A stretch of DNA of 64,000 nucleotides, from NCBI RefSeq assembly GCF_003664325.1, contig NZ_RCDA01000001.1, positions 1,676,866 through 1,740,865 of the forward strand, read 5' to 3'. Positions 26,619 to 36,619 of this stretch are shown piece by piece. The DNA is from Alkalispirillum mobile. Lineage in GTDB: Bacteria > Pseudomonadota > Gammaproteobacteria > Nitrococcales > Halorhodospiraceae. Made by a program: the position numbers and the translations under genes. The notes under the pieces were generated by a model. That model did not search any database and was not told where the DNA came from. It worked only from the letters and a program-made list of their open reading frames with translations. Each line of letters begins with the position of its first letter. Position 1 is the stretch's first letter.

Positions 26619-28133
26619 TCAGGGCCCGGGCGCCTTCCGCCCGGGCTCCAGCCCCCGGCGCAGGGAAAGCGCCTCAGTAATGTGGCGGGTGGCCAGCCCA
26701 TCCGCTCCCTCCAGGTCCGCGATAGTTCGGGCCAGGCGCAGTATCCGATGGTAGGCACGGGCTGACAGGCCCAGCTGGTCCATGGCCCGCGCCAGTAGTC
26801 CGGCATCCGTCCGGGTGAGCCGGCAACAACGCTCCAGAGCCTGCCCCTGTAGTCGCGCGTTCTCGACGCCGGCACGGGCCTGCTGTCGATCTCGCGCCTG
26901 CGCCACCCGCTCTCGCACCGTGGCGCTGCTCTCTCCCTCCGACCGACCCTGCAGTTCCGCGGCAGTCAGGCGGGGCACGTCTGCTTGCATATCCAGCCGG
27001 TCCATCAACGGCCCGGAAAGCCGGCCGCGATACCGCTCCACCTGCTCGGGGGTGCACCGGCAACGGCCACCGGGATCGCCCAGATGCCCGCAGGGGCAGG
27101 GGTTCATGGCCGCGATGAGCTGGAAGCGGGCCGGGTAACTGACCCGGGCCGAGGCGCGGGAGATATGGACCTCACCGGTCTCCAGTGGCTCGCGCAATGC
27201 CTCCAGTGCGGTGCGGGGGAACTCCGGCAATTCATCCAGGAACAGAATGCCGCGATGGGCCAGGGAGGCCTCGCCCGGTCCGGGTTTGCGGCCGCCACCG
27301 ATCAGCGCCGCCTGAGAGGCGCTGTGGTGTGGCTGGCGGAAGGGCCTCCGCGCCCACTGCCCGGGCCGAAAGCCGTGGTGGCTGATGGAGGCCACGGCCG
27401 CCGCCTCCAGCGCCTCGGAATGGGTCATCGGCGGCAGGATGCCGGGCAGGCGGGCGGCCAGCATGCTTTTCCCGGTACCCGGGGGCCCGCTGAAAAGCAG
27501 GGCGTGCCCCCCGGCTGCGGCAACCTCCAGCGCGCGCCGCGCACCGGCCTGCCCCCGGACGTCTGCCAGATCGGCCACTGCAGCGGCCTCTGCACCGAGC
27601 GGGCCCGGCCGCGCCACAGCCAGGCAGGGTTCACCCGAGAGATGGCGGCAGACATCCAGCAGATGGCCGGCGGAGAGTGCTTCCGGATGGACCACACCCA
27701 CCTCGGCGCCGGAACCTTCCGGCACCACCAGTCCGCGGCCGGCCTCACGGGTCCGCAGGGCGAACGGCAACAACCCCGGCACGGGCCGCAGGGCACCGCC
27801 CAGGGCCAGCTCACCGGCGAACTCCCAGCCCTCCAGCCGGGCCTGCAACTGGCCGGAGGCGCTGAGAATACCGAGGGCGATGGGCAGGTCGTAACGGCCG
27901 CCGCCCTTGGGCAGGTCGGCGGGGGCAAGGTTGACGGTGATACGGCCAGGGGGAAACTCGAACCCGGCCATGGTGAGCGCGGAACGGACCCGCTCGCGCG
28001 CCTCGCGCACGGCGGTTTCCGGCAGCCCGACAATGGCCAGGGAGGGCAGCCCGGGCCCGATGTGTACTTCTACCGTGACCTCCGGGGCGTCCAGCCCCAT
28101 TGAGGCCCGGGTGTAGACCACGGCCAATGACAT
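26619..28133 (-). CDS. comM: YifB/ComM family Mg-chelatase-like AAA+ ATPase
   Basis: The protein has 504 residues, the family norm. The N-terminal Lon-substrate-like domain (MSLAVVYTRASMGLDAPEVT) is followed by an AAA+ core with Walker A SGPPGTGKSML (216-223) and LFLDELPEF as Walker B, plus a cysteine cluster (NPCPCGHLGDP, CRCTPEQ) and a C-terminal Mg-chelatase domain. In related bacteria ComM is a hexameric helicase that promotes branch migration during natural transformation. It converges on the cytochrome gene and precedes ubiK on the other side. Confidence 0.93.
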   Translation of the reverse strand: MSLAVVYTRASMGLDAPEVTVEVHIGPGLPSLAIVGLPETAVREARERVRSALTMAGFEFPPGRITVNLAPADLPKGGGRYDLPIALGILSASGQLQARLEGWEFAGELALGGALRPVPGLLPFALRTREAGRGLVVPEGSGAEVGVVHPEALSAGHLLDVCRHLSGEPCLAVARPGPLGAEAAAVADLADVRGQAGARRALEVAAAGGHALLFSGPPGTGKSMLAARLPGILPPMTHSEALEAAAVASISHHGFRPGQWARRPFRQPHHSASQAALIGGGRKPGPGEASLAHRGILFLDELPEFPRTALEALREPLETGEVHISRASARVSYPARFQLIAAMNPCPCGHLGDPGGRCRCTPEQVERYRGRLSGPLMDRLDMQADVPRLTAAELQGRSEGESSATVRERVAQARDRQQARAGVENARLQGQALERCCRLTRTDAGLLARAMDQLGLSARAYHRILRLARTIADLEGADGLATRHITEALSLRRGLEPGRKAPGP

Positions 28134-28173
28134 CCTTGTCGACCTCCTTAGTCAGCATCCGTGCTGGTGGGGC

Positions 28174-29048
<875 letters not shown>

Positions 29049-29110
29049 TGCCTTTCCTTCACCACTGATCCCTGCATCAGACGACTCAAGGATCATCGGG
29101 AGCAAGCACA

Positions 29111-30361
29111 ATGGAAGAAATACGCGAACTTTCCTACGCCCTGGATACCTTCTATTTCCTGGTATCCGGCGCGCTGGTCATGTGGATGGCCGCCGGCTTC
29201 ACCATGCTGGAAGCTGGCCTGGTCCGCTCCAAGAACACCACGGAAATCCTCACCAAGAACATTTCGCTCTACGCCATCGCCTGCATCATGTACATGGTGG
29301 TGGGCTACAACATCATGTACGGCGACGGCCTGAGCTCGGTCATCCCCTCGATCAGCTTCATCCTGGGCGCGTCCGATAACAGCGCCTCCGCGGTGGCAGC
29401 GGGTGAAGGCTCCTACTACTCCGACGTCTCCGACTTCTTCTTCCAGGTGGTGTTCGTGGCAACCGCCATGTCGATCATCTCGGGCGCGGTGGCCGAGCGG
29501 ATGAAGCTCTGGTCCTTCCTGCTCTTCGCGGTGGTGCTCACCGGCTTCATCTACCCGATCCAGGGCTACTGGAGCTGGGGCGAGGGCTTCCTCGATGAGC
29601 TGGGCTACGCCGACTACGCCGGTTCCGGCATTGTGCACATGTTCGGTGCCTCCGCCGCCCTGGCTGCAGTACTGGTCCTTGGCCCGCGTAAGGGCAAGTA
29701 CGGCCCCAACGGTGAAGTACGGCCCATCCCCGGTGCCAACATGCCGCTGGCCACCCTGGGTGTCTTTATCCTCTGGCTGGGCTGGTTCGGCTTCAACGGC
29801 GGTTCCGAGCTGAAGGTCTCCGACGTGGATTCGGCCAACGCCGTCGCCCTGGTCTTTGCCAACACCAACCTGGCAGCCGCCGGTGGCGTGGTGGCGGCGC
29901 TGATCACCGCCCGCCTTATGTTCGGCAAGGCTGACCTGACCATGGCCCTGAACGGCGCCATCGCCGGCCTGGTGTCGATCACGGCAGGCCCGGACGCGCC
30001 GAGCATGCTGCTGGCTACCTTCATCGGCGCCGTCGGTGGTGTGCTGGTGGTGCTCTCCATCGTTGGCCTGGACAAGCTGAAGATCGACGACCCGGTGGGT
30101 GCGATCTCGGCCCACGGTACCGCCGGTATCTGGGGCCTGCTGGCGGTCCTCCTCTGGATGGAAGATGCCAGCTTCCTCGCCCAGATCGTGGGCATCGTGA
30201 CCATCTTCGCCTGGACGTTCGGCGTGAGCCTGGTGCTCTGGATGATCCTCAAGGCGGTCATGGGTATCCGTGTGACCGAAGAGGAAGAGCAGCAGGGGCT
30301 GGACATCACCGAGTGTGGTATCGAGGCCTACCCGGACTTCGTCCAGCAGAGCAAGACGTAA
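29111..30361 (+). CDS. amtB: ammonium transporter AmtB
   Basis: The protein has 416 residues with eleven expected helices. It conducts ammonium/ammonia into the cell. Family motifs are MWMAAGFTMLEAGLVRSKN near the start, and the pore twin histidines lie in SGIVHMFGASAALAAV and ISAHGTAGIWGLLAV. No cleavable signal peptide is evident. The cytoplasmic C-terminal tail (GIRVTEEEEQQGLDITECG) contains the conserved GlnK-coupling region. It is cotranscribed with glnK and followed by a strong terminator. Confidence 0.96.
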   Translation: MEEIRELSYALDTFYFLVSGALVMWMAAGFTMLEAGLVRSKNTTEILTKNISLYAIACIMYMVVGYNIMYGDGLSSVIPSISFILGASDNSASAVAAGEGSYYSDVSDFFFQVVFVATAMSIISGAVAERMKLWSFLLFAVVLTGFIYPIQGYWSWGEGFLDELGYADYAGSGIVHMFGASAALAAVLVLGPRKGKYGPNGEVRPIPGANMPLATLGVFILWLGWFGFNGGSELKVSDVDSANAVALVFANTNLAAAGGVVAALITARLMFGKADLTMALNGAIAGLVSITAGPDAPSMLLATFIGAVGGVLVVLSIVGLDKLKIDDPVGAISAHGTAGIWGLLAVLLWMEDASFLAQIVGIVTIFAWTFGVSLVLWMILKAVMGIRVTEEEEQQGLDITECGIEAYPDFVQQSKT

Positions 30362-30395
30362 GCCGGAATAACCTTCTCCTTCAGCGGTGGCTTTT

Positions 30396-30421
30396 CGGGC
30401 GCTTCGGCGCCCGTTTTTTTT
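30396..30421 (+). terminator. rho-independent terminator of glnK-amtB
   Basis: CGGGCGC and GCGCCCG form a 7-bp stem closed by a TTCG tetraloop (30403-30406), followed by eight T. It lies 35 bp after the amtB stop. Confidence 0.93.
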
Positions 30422-30559
30422 GGCTCGCGGGGCGTTACTTTGCCGTTATCTTTGCATTTGCCGACGGCCGGCCCACGCGAGATCATCCCACCATTGCCTC
30501 GGGAGCCTACCGGGGGGGCTACCCGGCCCCGGGCAAACGCAAACCCTAGCGTAGCGTTG

Positions 30560-30595
30560 GGCAGGCCGGATTACCCCCGGTCTGCCTCTTTTTTT
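30560..30595 (+). terminator. second plus-strand intrinsic terminator, overlapping the regulator's 3' end
   Basis: GGCAGGCCGG (30560-30569) pairs with CCGGTCTGCC (30577-30586), ten pairs including one G-T, over a 7-base loop, then TCTTTTTTT. The T-run is on the plus strand, so it does not serve the minus-strand regulator gene. No plus-strand gene is known between it and the amtB terminator. Confidence 0.75.
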
Positions 30596-33500
30596 GTCTG
30601 CGAGACAGGGCGAGCGCCCGCATCGATTCCAGCAAGGCGTTGCTCCAGGCGCACCAGGTCCTCGGCCAACGCTGACCGCCCCTCACCCGGCCCCGCAAAC
30701 TCGAGCATGTCGCGCAACACCCGGACCTCCAGCCCAAGGGCGCCCTGGCGGGCGGCCAGGGCCCGCGCCTCGGACAGATCCCGCCAGCCGGCCTCCGCCT
30801 CGCGCGGCGCTGGACCGGTGAGCAACGTCCGGCCGCGCAATCGCTGGATCATGGGCAGGTAGCAGTCGTCGCCGGTCCGCGCCGCATCCGCCAGCGCCCG
30901 GTTGGCGGTGGTCAGCCGCTCACGGTGACCGGACGGGTCCCCTTCCGGCAGGGCATCAATCAGGAAAAGGCGGAACAGGGTGCTGACGCCGCCCATGGAT
31001 TCGCTGATCACCTGGACCTGTTCGCGCAGCACCTCCAGGGCGGATGACTCGCCCAATCGAGCCTGCGCCCAGGCTCGCACCGCGGTGCCCGCCACCTGCC
31101 ACAGGGGCAACCTGTGTTCGACCGCCAGCGCCATCGTGTGCTCAGCGCTCTCCAGGGCGGCTCGCGGGGCGTCGTCGAAGAATCCCAACCCTCCCCGGAA
31201 GGCCTCCACGAAGGCCTGGGTGGGGCGGTGCTGCAGCGCCGCGGCCTCGGCGCGGGCCGCGTCGATCTCGGCCCAGGCCGCATCGCGCCGGCCACTCATA
31301 TGCAGCGTCCAGGCCCTGACTGCGCGCACCGTGAGCACGGGGCTCTCGCCGTGGCGGGCGATGAGGGTGGCATGGTCACCCTTCCGGGCGAGGGCCAACG
31401 CCCGTTGTTGGTGCGTCAGTGCCTGGCTGTACCGGGCGGTCCAGAAGTGCGCGTTCCCCTGGGCGTACTGGGCCGCGACACGCAGCAGCCGATCGCCGGA
31501 ACGCTCGGCCAACCGATCCATTTCCAGGGCGAGCCGATGCGCCTCCCCGGTGCCCTCGCGGGACCCGGATCCGTGCCAGAGCCCCCACAGGGCCTGGAAG
31601 TAAAGCACCCGGTCCGCACGCTCATCCGCCATCTCGAACGCCCGCTCAAAGGTCCGCACCACCGGCTCGGCGCCGTACCCGGCAAGCCCCAGGCGGGCCA
31701 CGCCCAGCCCCACCAGGGCGCGGAGGTTTTTCTGCCGGACCCAGGGCAGACGGCCATCCGCCTCGCCAACCCGGTCCAGCAAGGCCTGCGCATCGGCGTA
31801 GTGCTGCTCGGCCTCCGGCAACATCCCCTGGGCGATGGCCTGGTCACCGGCCAGCAACCACTGCTCTACCGCATCGTCGGGCCGACCGGCCTCGCGCAGG
31901 TGCTCCGCCAGGATTTCCGGCTCGGTATTGCCCACGCCGAGCTCGGCGTCCTCCTCCAGGAGCTGGGCCAGCCGCCCGTGTAGCGCGCGCCGCTCGGTGG
32001 CGGGCAACGCTTCGTAAGCGGCCTGATGGTAAAGCGCATGCCGGAAGCGGTAGCGCGAGGCAACGAGGGCAGCGTCACGCTCGACAAACCCCAGCGCCAC
32101 CAGCTGCTTGATCACCGTCTGCACCTGGTCAAGGTTTTGCCCGGTCAGCCGGGCCAACAGGCGAATATCGAAATCCCGACCGATCACGGCTGCGGCATGG
32201 GCCAGCTCCCGACCGCCACCCAACCCCTCCAGGCGGGCAACCAGCAGATCCGACAGCGCCGGCGGCAATGCGGCCTCCGGCTCCCCGGCACGACGGCGCT
32301 GGATGGCGTGCAGGGTCAGTTCCTCCAGGAACAGCGGGACCCCCTCCGCACGGCGGCAGATGGCCTCGCGGGTGGGCTCCGGCAACAGCTGCTCGCGGTC
32401 CAGGGCGTTGATCAACGCCATGCCAGCCCCATCGGACAGGCCGGACAGGCGCAACTCGGCGGGGGCGGTGTGCAGCCATTCCGAGCGGAAGCTCATCCGC
32501 CCGGTAAAGATGATCAGGACCGGTTGTCGGGCCAGTCGGCGCTGCACCCGGCGCAACAGTTCCGCGGTACCCGAATCGATCCAGTGGGCATCATCACAGA
32601 CGAGCAATACCGGGCCGCTGCGGGCCCGCTCGGCCAGCAATTGAACCAGGGCGTCCAGCAGGCGGTCCCTGTCGCCGCCCTGGTGAATCAGGCTCCGGTC
32701 ATCGGTGTCCACCAGCCAGCGGGCCACCCGCCGGACCAGGGCGGGGCTCTGCAGGTGGCGCTGCAACTGCCAGCGGATCAATCGCCGCCGTGCCCGGCCC
32801 CGTCGCCACGCGGGCTCTGGCCCGACCCAGCGGGCGAAGGCCTGGCGAACCGGCATCAGCAGCTGGCGCTCGAAGCGCTGGCGACAGGGCAGCATCAGTA
32901 CCAGCTGCGCCTGGCCATCCACTGCCTCGATGAGGCCACGGGCCAGCCGGCTCTTGCCCAGGCCGGCCTCGCTACGGATGACCAGGCTCGTACACTGCCC
33001 GGAGCAGGCCCGCTGCCAGGCCGCTTCCAGGCGCGACAGCGGTTGCTCGCGCCCAACCAGGGGCGCCAAAGCCCGCGCGGCCTGCGCCTCCACCCGGTCG
33101 GCGTGGCCCGGGTGGTGAACCAGGCGGGGCGCGGGCAGCCCCTCGGTCACGAACCGGAAGTGTCCCCGGAAGCGTTCGTGGATGCCGCTGGAGACACTCA
33201 CCGTACCCGGCGCCGTCACCGCCGCCAGCCGGAGGGCCCGGTCGGTCAGCAGACCGGCGGGGTCCGGTACCTCCGGGTCGCTGCCGGTGATGATCACGTC
33301 GGAGTCCACCGCGATACGCGGCCTGGCACCGTCGGGCATGCCGCGCAGGGCCTCCCATACCGCGTCCAGGGCGTCCAGGGTGGCCTCCTCGCGGCCGCTG
33401 GGATAGCCGAAATAGCCCAGCAAGCAGGCCCAGGGCAGGCGCACGATGTGGCCCCGGTGATTGAACAGCGTGGCCTCCACCCGCGCCGTCCCCTGCTGCA

Positions 33501-34386
33501 CGGCGGCGGTGAGCGTCTCGACATCGGTCTGCCCGGGATCCCGTGCCGGGGGCCGGAAGTCGCAGACCACCACCGCCACCCGACGGCGCTCGGGTCTGAG
33601 GCTGACATCCTCGACTGCGGCGTGCGCGCCCGCCCCGGGCGCCAGCCGACTGCGCAGGTCGGTGTAGAGCCGACGCAGGCTGGGCCCGGGCCGCGTATCC
33701 AGCTCCCGGCGCAGGTGGGCCTCGAACTCCAGGTAACAGTCGAGCGCACGGGTAGGCTGACTGGTGCCGGCCAGGGCCCGCATCAGCAGCCCCTGGAGCT
33801 GCTCATCCAGCGGCTCCAGGGCGACCAGGCGCTGCAGTTCGTGGATGAGGTCGACGGCCTCACTGCTGGCACCCGCCCGGGCAACACACTGCTCCAGCAG
33901 GCTCAGCACCGTGCGCCATACGCGCTGACGGCTCTGGATAAGCCAGTCCTCCAGCCCCCCGGTATCCTGGACGCTGGATAGGTCGGCCAGAAAGTGCCCC
34001 CGGAACCCCCGCACCGCGTCGATCAGGGTCGGGACCGGCTCGCGGCGGGAAGCGGCCAGCGCCTCCAACTGCAGGGCATCCACCTGGACCGCGGGGCCGG
34101 GGATGAAACGCACATAACGGGCATCCAGTTTCAGCACCTGCCCAGCCAGGTCACCCAACTGGCGTCGCAGCTGGAACAGGGCCTGGCGCAGGTTGCCCCG
34201 GGCCACCTCCGGGGCCTGGTCCGGCCAGAATTGCCGCGCCAGCTCCGGTCGCGGCACACTACGCTGATGCTCCATCGCCAGGAAGGACAACAGCACACCG
34301 ACCTTGGTGCTGCTGAGGGCGGAGGCCTCGGCACCATCGAGCCAGGCCTCGGTTCTCCCCAGGGTGTGAAGCTGCAGCCTTACCAT
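30571..34386 (-). CDS. giant BTAD/SARP-type regulator with pseudo-cyclase, ATPase and TPR domains
   Basis: ATG 34386 (MVRLQLHTLGRTEAWLDG) is the family start; the longer frame to 35067 is antisense to the ABC gene. The protein has 1271 residues. Domains: winged-helix plus bacterial transcriptional activation domain (1-240, ARGNLRQALFQLRRQLGDL), a class III nucleotide-cyclase-like domain (266-425, RRVAVVVCDFR, GYFGYPSGREEATLDA), an AAA/STAND ATPase (Walker A SEAGLGKSRL about 472-481, Walker B LLVCDDAHW) and C-terminal TPR-like helices. In active cyclases the strand before AYFGYP has GD; here it reads LPWACLLGYFG, so the second metal Asp is missing and the domain is probably a non-catalytic sensor. 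It diverges from fetAB across 151 bp and may regulate them. Confidence 0.86.
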   Translation of the reverse strand: MVRLQLHTLGRTEAWLDGAEASALSSTKVGVLLSFLAMEHQRSVPRPELARQFWPDQAPEVARGNLRQALFQLRRQLGDLAGQVLKLDARYVRFIPGPAVQVDALQLEALAASRREPVPTLIDAVRGFRGHFLADLSSVQDTGGLEDWLIQSRQRVWRTVLSLLEQCVARAGASSEAVDLIHELQRLVALEPLDEQLQGLLMRALAGTSQPTRALDCYLEFEAHLRRELDTRPGPSLRRLYTDLRSRLAPGAGAHAAVEDVSLRPERRRVAVVVCDFRPPARDPGQTDVETLTAAVQQGTARVEATLFNHRGHIVRLPWACLLGYFGYPSGREEATLDALDAVWEALRGMPDGARPRIAVDSDVIITGSDPEVPDPAGLLTDRALRLAAVTAPGTVSVSSGIHERFRGHFRFVTEGLPAPRLVHHPGHADRVEAQAARALAPLVGREQPLSRLEAAWQRACSGQCTSLVIRSEAGLGKSRLARGLIEAVDGQAQLVLMLPCRQRFERQLLMPVRQAFARWVGPEPAWRRGRARRRLIRWQLQRHLQSPALVRRVARWLVDTDDRSLIHQGGDRDRLLDALVQLLAERARSGPVLLVCDDAHWIDSGTAELLRRVQRRLARQPVLIIFTGRMSFRSEWLHTAPAELRLSGLSDGAGMALINALDREQLLPEPTREAICRRAEGVPLFLEELTLHAIQRRRAGEPEAALPPALSDLLVARLEGLGGGRELAHAAAVIGRDFDIRLLARLTGQNLDQVQTVIKQLVALGFVERDAALVASRYRFRHALYHQAAYEALPATERRALHGRLAQLLEEDAELGVGNTEPEILAEHLREAGRPDDAVEQWLLAGDQAIAQGMLPEAEQHYADAQALLDRVGEADGRLPWVRQKNLRALVGLGVARLGLAGYGAEPVVRTFERAFEMADERADRVLYFQALWGLWHGSGSREGTGEAHRLALEMDRLAERSGDRLLRVAAQYAQGNAHFWTARYSQALTHQQRALALARKGDHATLIARHGESPVLTVRAVRAWTLHMSGRRDAAWAEIDAARAEAAALQHRPTQAFVEAFRGGLGFFDDAPRAALESAEHTMALAVEHRLPLWQVAGTAVRAWAQARLGESSALEVLREQVQVISESMGGVSTLFRLFLIDALPEGDPSGHRERLTTANRALADAARTGDDCYLPMIQRLRGRTLLTGPAPREAEAGWRDLSEARALAARQGALGLEVRVLRDMLEFAGPGEGRSALAEDLVRLEQRLAGIDAGARPVSQTKKEADRG

Positions 34387-34537
34387 CGTCGACCTCGCCA
34401 GGTTTCGGAGTGGGACAGCCTGCCACAAATGAGCAAACGGTGCCGTAACGGCTTGACCCCGGGAAACGCCCGATGGGTGGCCGGTGTATAGTCCGCGAAA
34501 CAAGAAACCCTGCACCACTAACCCTGGATTAACGCTG

Positions 34538-35206
34538 ATGACAAGGACAAGCGCCCCCTTGCTCAGGGCCGAGGCCCTGGCGTTCGGCCTGCTCGCCCCC
34601 CTGACCCTGAGCGTCGGTGCCGGGGAGTGCGTGGCCCTGTGGGGCCCATCCGGCAGCGGCAAGACCCGCCTGCTGCGGGCCCTCGCCGACCTGGATCCGA
34701 ACAGCGGCGCCGTCTGGCTGAACAACCGCCCCCGGGAGGATTTCCCCGGCCACGAGTGGCGGCGGCGGGTGGCCCTGCTGCCCGCCGAGGCGCCCTGGTG
34801 GCTCGAGTCGGTGGGCGAACACCTGGCCACCGATACCCCCACGGCCGCGCTCAGCGCGCTGGGTTTCGAACGGGACGTGCTGGACTGGCAGGTGAACAGG
34901 CTCTCCACCGGGGAGAAGCAGCGACTGGCCCTGATCCGCCTGCTGCACCCGCGGCCGGTGCCGGGCGCCCCCGATACGGAAACAGCTGCCGACCCGGCCG
35001 GAGAGCCGCCACCGCCCTGCGTGCTGCTGCTGGACGAGCCCACGGCCAACCTGGACACCCGGAACACCGAGCGGGTGGAGCAATTTCTCGCGGAGCAACG
35101 GCGCCAGGGCCGGGGGCTGCTCTGGGTCAGCCACGACCCGGAACAGCGCCACCGCGTGGCGGACCGTGCCTACACCCTGCGGGACGGCCGCATGGAGGTC
35201 GCGTAA
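34538..35206 (+). CDS. fetA: ABC transporter ATPase, FetA/YbbL type
   Basis: The start at ATG 34538 gives 222 residues. Walker A GPSGSGKT is at 36-43, the signature is LSTGEKQRLAL and Walker B is VLLLDEPTANLD. It pairs with the FetB-like permease whose start overlaps its stop by one base (TAATG). In E. coli FetAB exports iron and protects against oxidative stress. An insertion of about 20 Pro/Asp-rich residues separates the signature helix from Walker B, which is unusual. Confidence 0.87.
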   Translation: MTRTSAPLLRAEALAFGLLAPLTLSVGAGECVALWGPSGSGKTRLLRALADLDPNSGAVWLNNRPREDFPGHEWRRRVALLPAEAPWWLESVGEHLATDTPTAALSALGFERDVLDWQVNRLSTGEKQRLALIRLLHPRPVPGAPDTETAADPAGEPPPPCVLLLDEPTANLDTRNTERVEQFLAEQRRQGRGLLWVSHDPEQRHRVADRAYTLRDGRMEVA

Positions 35207-36015
35207 TGAACGGCGAGCTGATCAGCCTGACCCCCTGGGACCTGGCCCTGGCCGGTGGCCTGGTCGTGTTGCTGGCGGCACTCAGTTACTGGACGCGCCT
35301 GGGCGTCGCCAAACCCCTGTTGATCGCCGCCACCCGGACCGTGGTGCAACTGGCCCTGATCGGGCTGGTGCTGCAGGCCCTGTTCAGCCACGCCACGCTG
35401 TACTGGGTGGCGCTGATGAGCGTGGTCATGCTGCTGGTTGCCGGCCGCGAGGTCATGGCCCGGCAGAAGCGGCGGATGGCCGGCTGGTGGGGCTACGGGC
35501 TGGGCACCAGCGCCATGTTCGTCTCGTCCTTCGTGACCATGGTGCTGGCGCTGACGGTCATCGTGCAGCCCACCCCGGTCTGGCAGCCGCAGTACGCCAT
35601 CCCGATCCTGGGGATGATCCTGGGCAACACCATGACCGGCATCGCCCTGTCGCTGGACCGCCTCAACGACAGCGCCTGGCAGCAGCGACCGGTGATCGAG
35701 GCGCGGCTGATGCTGGGCGAACCCTGGTGGTCCGCCATTGAGGAGATCCGCCGCGACAGCATGCGCTCGGGGATGATTCCCATGATCAACGCCATGGCAG
35801 CGGCGGGGATCGTCAGCCTGCCAGGGATGATGACCGGTCAGATCCTGGCCGGCGCCCCGCCCATGGAGGCGGTCAAGTACCAGATCCTGATCATGTTCCT
35901 GATCACCGTCGGTACCGGCTTCGGGACCCTGATGGCGGTCTGGTTCGGCGCCCGGCGACTGTTCGATGAACGGGAGAGGCTGCGGCTGGACCGGCTCAAG
36001 CCGGGGCGGGGCTAG
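35206..36015 (+). CDS. fetB: ABC permease, FetB/YbbM (UPF0014) type
   Basis: The protein has 269 residues and about seven helices. Family features are AATRTVVQLALIGLVLQALF, ILGMILGNTMTGIALSLDRL and MINAMAAAGIVSLPGMMTGQ, the last being the most conserved part of UPF0014. Residues EARLMLGEPWWSAIEEIRR form the conserved cytoplasmic loop that contacts the ATPase. The ATG overlaps the fetA stop, so the pair is translationally coupled. Iron export is inferred from the E. coli pair. Confidence 0.9.
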   Translation: MNGELISLTPWDLALAGGLVVLLAALSYWTRLGVAKPLLIAATRTVVQLALIGLVLQALFSHATLYWVALMSVVMLLVAGREVMARQKRRMAGWWGYGLGTSAMFVSSFVTMVLALTVIVQPTPVWQPQYAIPILGMILGNTMTGIALSLDRLNDSAWQQRPVIEARLMLGEPWWSAIEEIRRDSMRSGMIPMINAMAAAGIVSLPGMMTGQILAGAPPMEAVKYQILIMFLITVGTGFGTLMAVWFGARRLFDERERLRLDRLKPGRG

Positions 36016-36035
36016 CCGCCCCGGCGGCCGGCGGC

Positions 36036-36599
36036 TCAGCGGGCCCGGCGGAGCACCAGCGTACCGGCAATAATGTCGTGCAGGCCCTGCTTGCGGCGGG
36101 TGAACGCCACCATCAGGTAGCCGATCAGCAGCAGCATGGCGGAGAGGATCTCGGCGAAATACCGCCCGGTGGCGCGGGCGAAGGAGATGCGCGCGCCCGC
36201 AGTATCCGTGACGTACATGCCCATGATCATCTTGCCCAGGGTGGCCTGGTAGACGGAGCTGTGCATGCCCGCGCTGTAACCCCACCAGATCAGGATATTC
36301 ACCACGGACCAGATCAGGTCGGCCCGCGCGGCCTCGGCGGTCAGCTGCTCGTCGTAGATCCCCGGGGTGATCGCGCCCTGGACCAGCGCCAGCGGCACGC
36401 CGATGATGAGGGCGTCCAGGATGGCGGCCAGCACCCGGCGCCAGAAGCCGCCGTAACCGGCCACCCCCGCCGGCAGGTCACTGTAATGACCGGTCTCGCG
36501 CGCCACGGCGCGCAGGTCCTCCGGGTCCAGGGGCGCACCGCAATGGACACAAAAGCGCGCCTCGGCAGCATTCTCCTTGCCACACTGACTGCAAAACAT
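36036..36599 (-). CDS. RDD family membrane protein with zinc ribbon
   Basis: The protein has 187 residues. The N terminus MFCSQCGKENAAEARFCVHC has two CxxC knuckles of a zinc ribbon. An RDD domain follows (FWRRVLAAILDALIIGVPL, where the Arg-Asp pair is conserved), with three or four helices and TLGKMIMGMYVTDTAGARIS, the typical RDD loop. RDD proteins are poorly understood; some act in ion homeostasis. It converges on fetB and lies 20 bp downstream of the GGDEF-EAL gene on the same strand. Confidence 0.87.
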   Translation of the reverse strand: MFCSQCGKENAAEARFCVHCGAPLDPEDLRAVARETGHYSDLPAGVAGYGGFWRRVLAAILDALIIGVPLALVQGAITPGIYDEQLTAEAARADLIWSVVNILIWWGYSAGMHSSVYQATLGKMIMGMYVTDTAGARISFARATGRYFAEILSAMLLLIGYLMVAFTRRKQGLHDIIAGTLVLRRAR

Positions 36600-36619
36600 C
36601 CGCTCTCTCCCTGTACCGG

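Noticed and set aside
32026-33981. 651-codon plus-strand open frame
   Set aside because: It is antisense to the giant regulator and is Gln/Arg/Pro-rich without a domain.
34387-34537. Sigma-70 promoter for fetAB (TTGACC ... TATAGT)
   Set aside because: The spacing is 28 bp; the -10 may be real but has no -35 at 16-18 bp.
34387-35067. N-terminal extension of the giant regulator frame
   Set aside because: It runs antisense through fetA; the conserved SARP start is at 34386.
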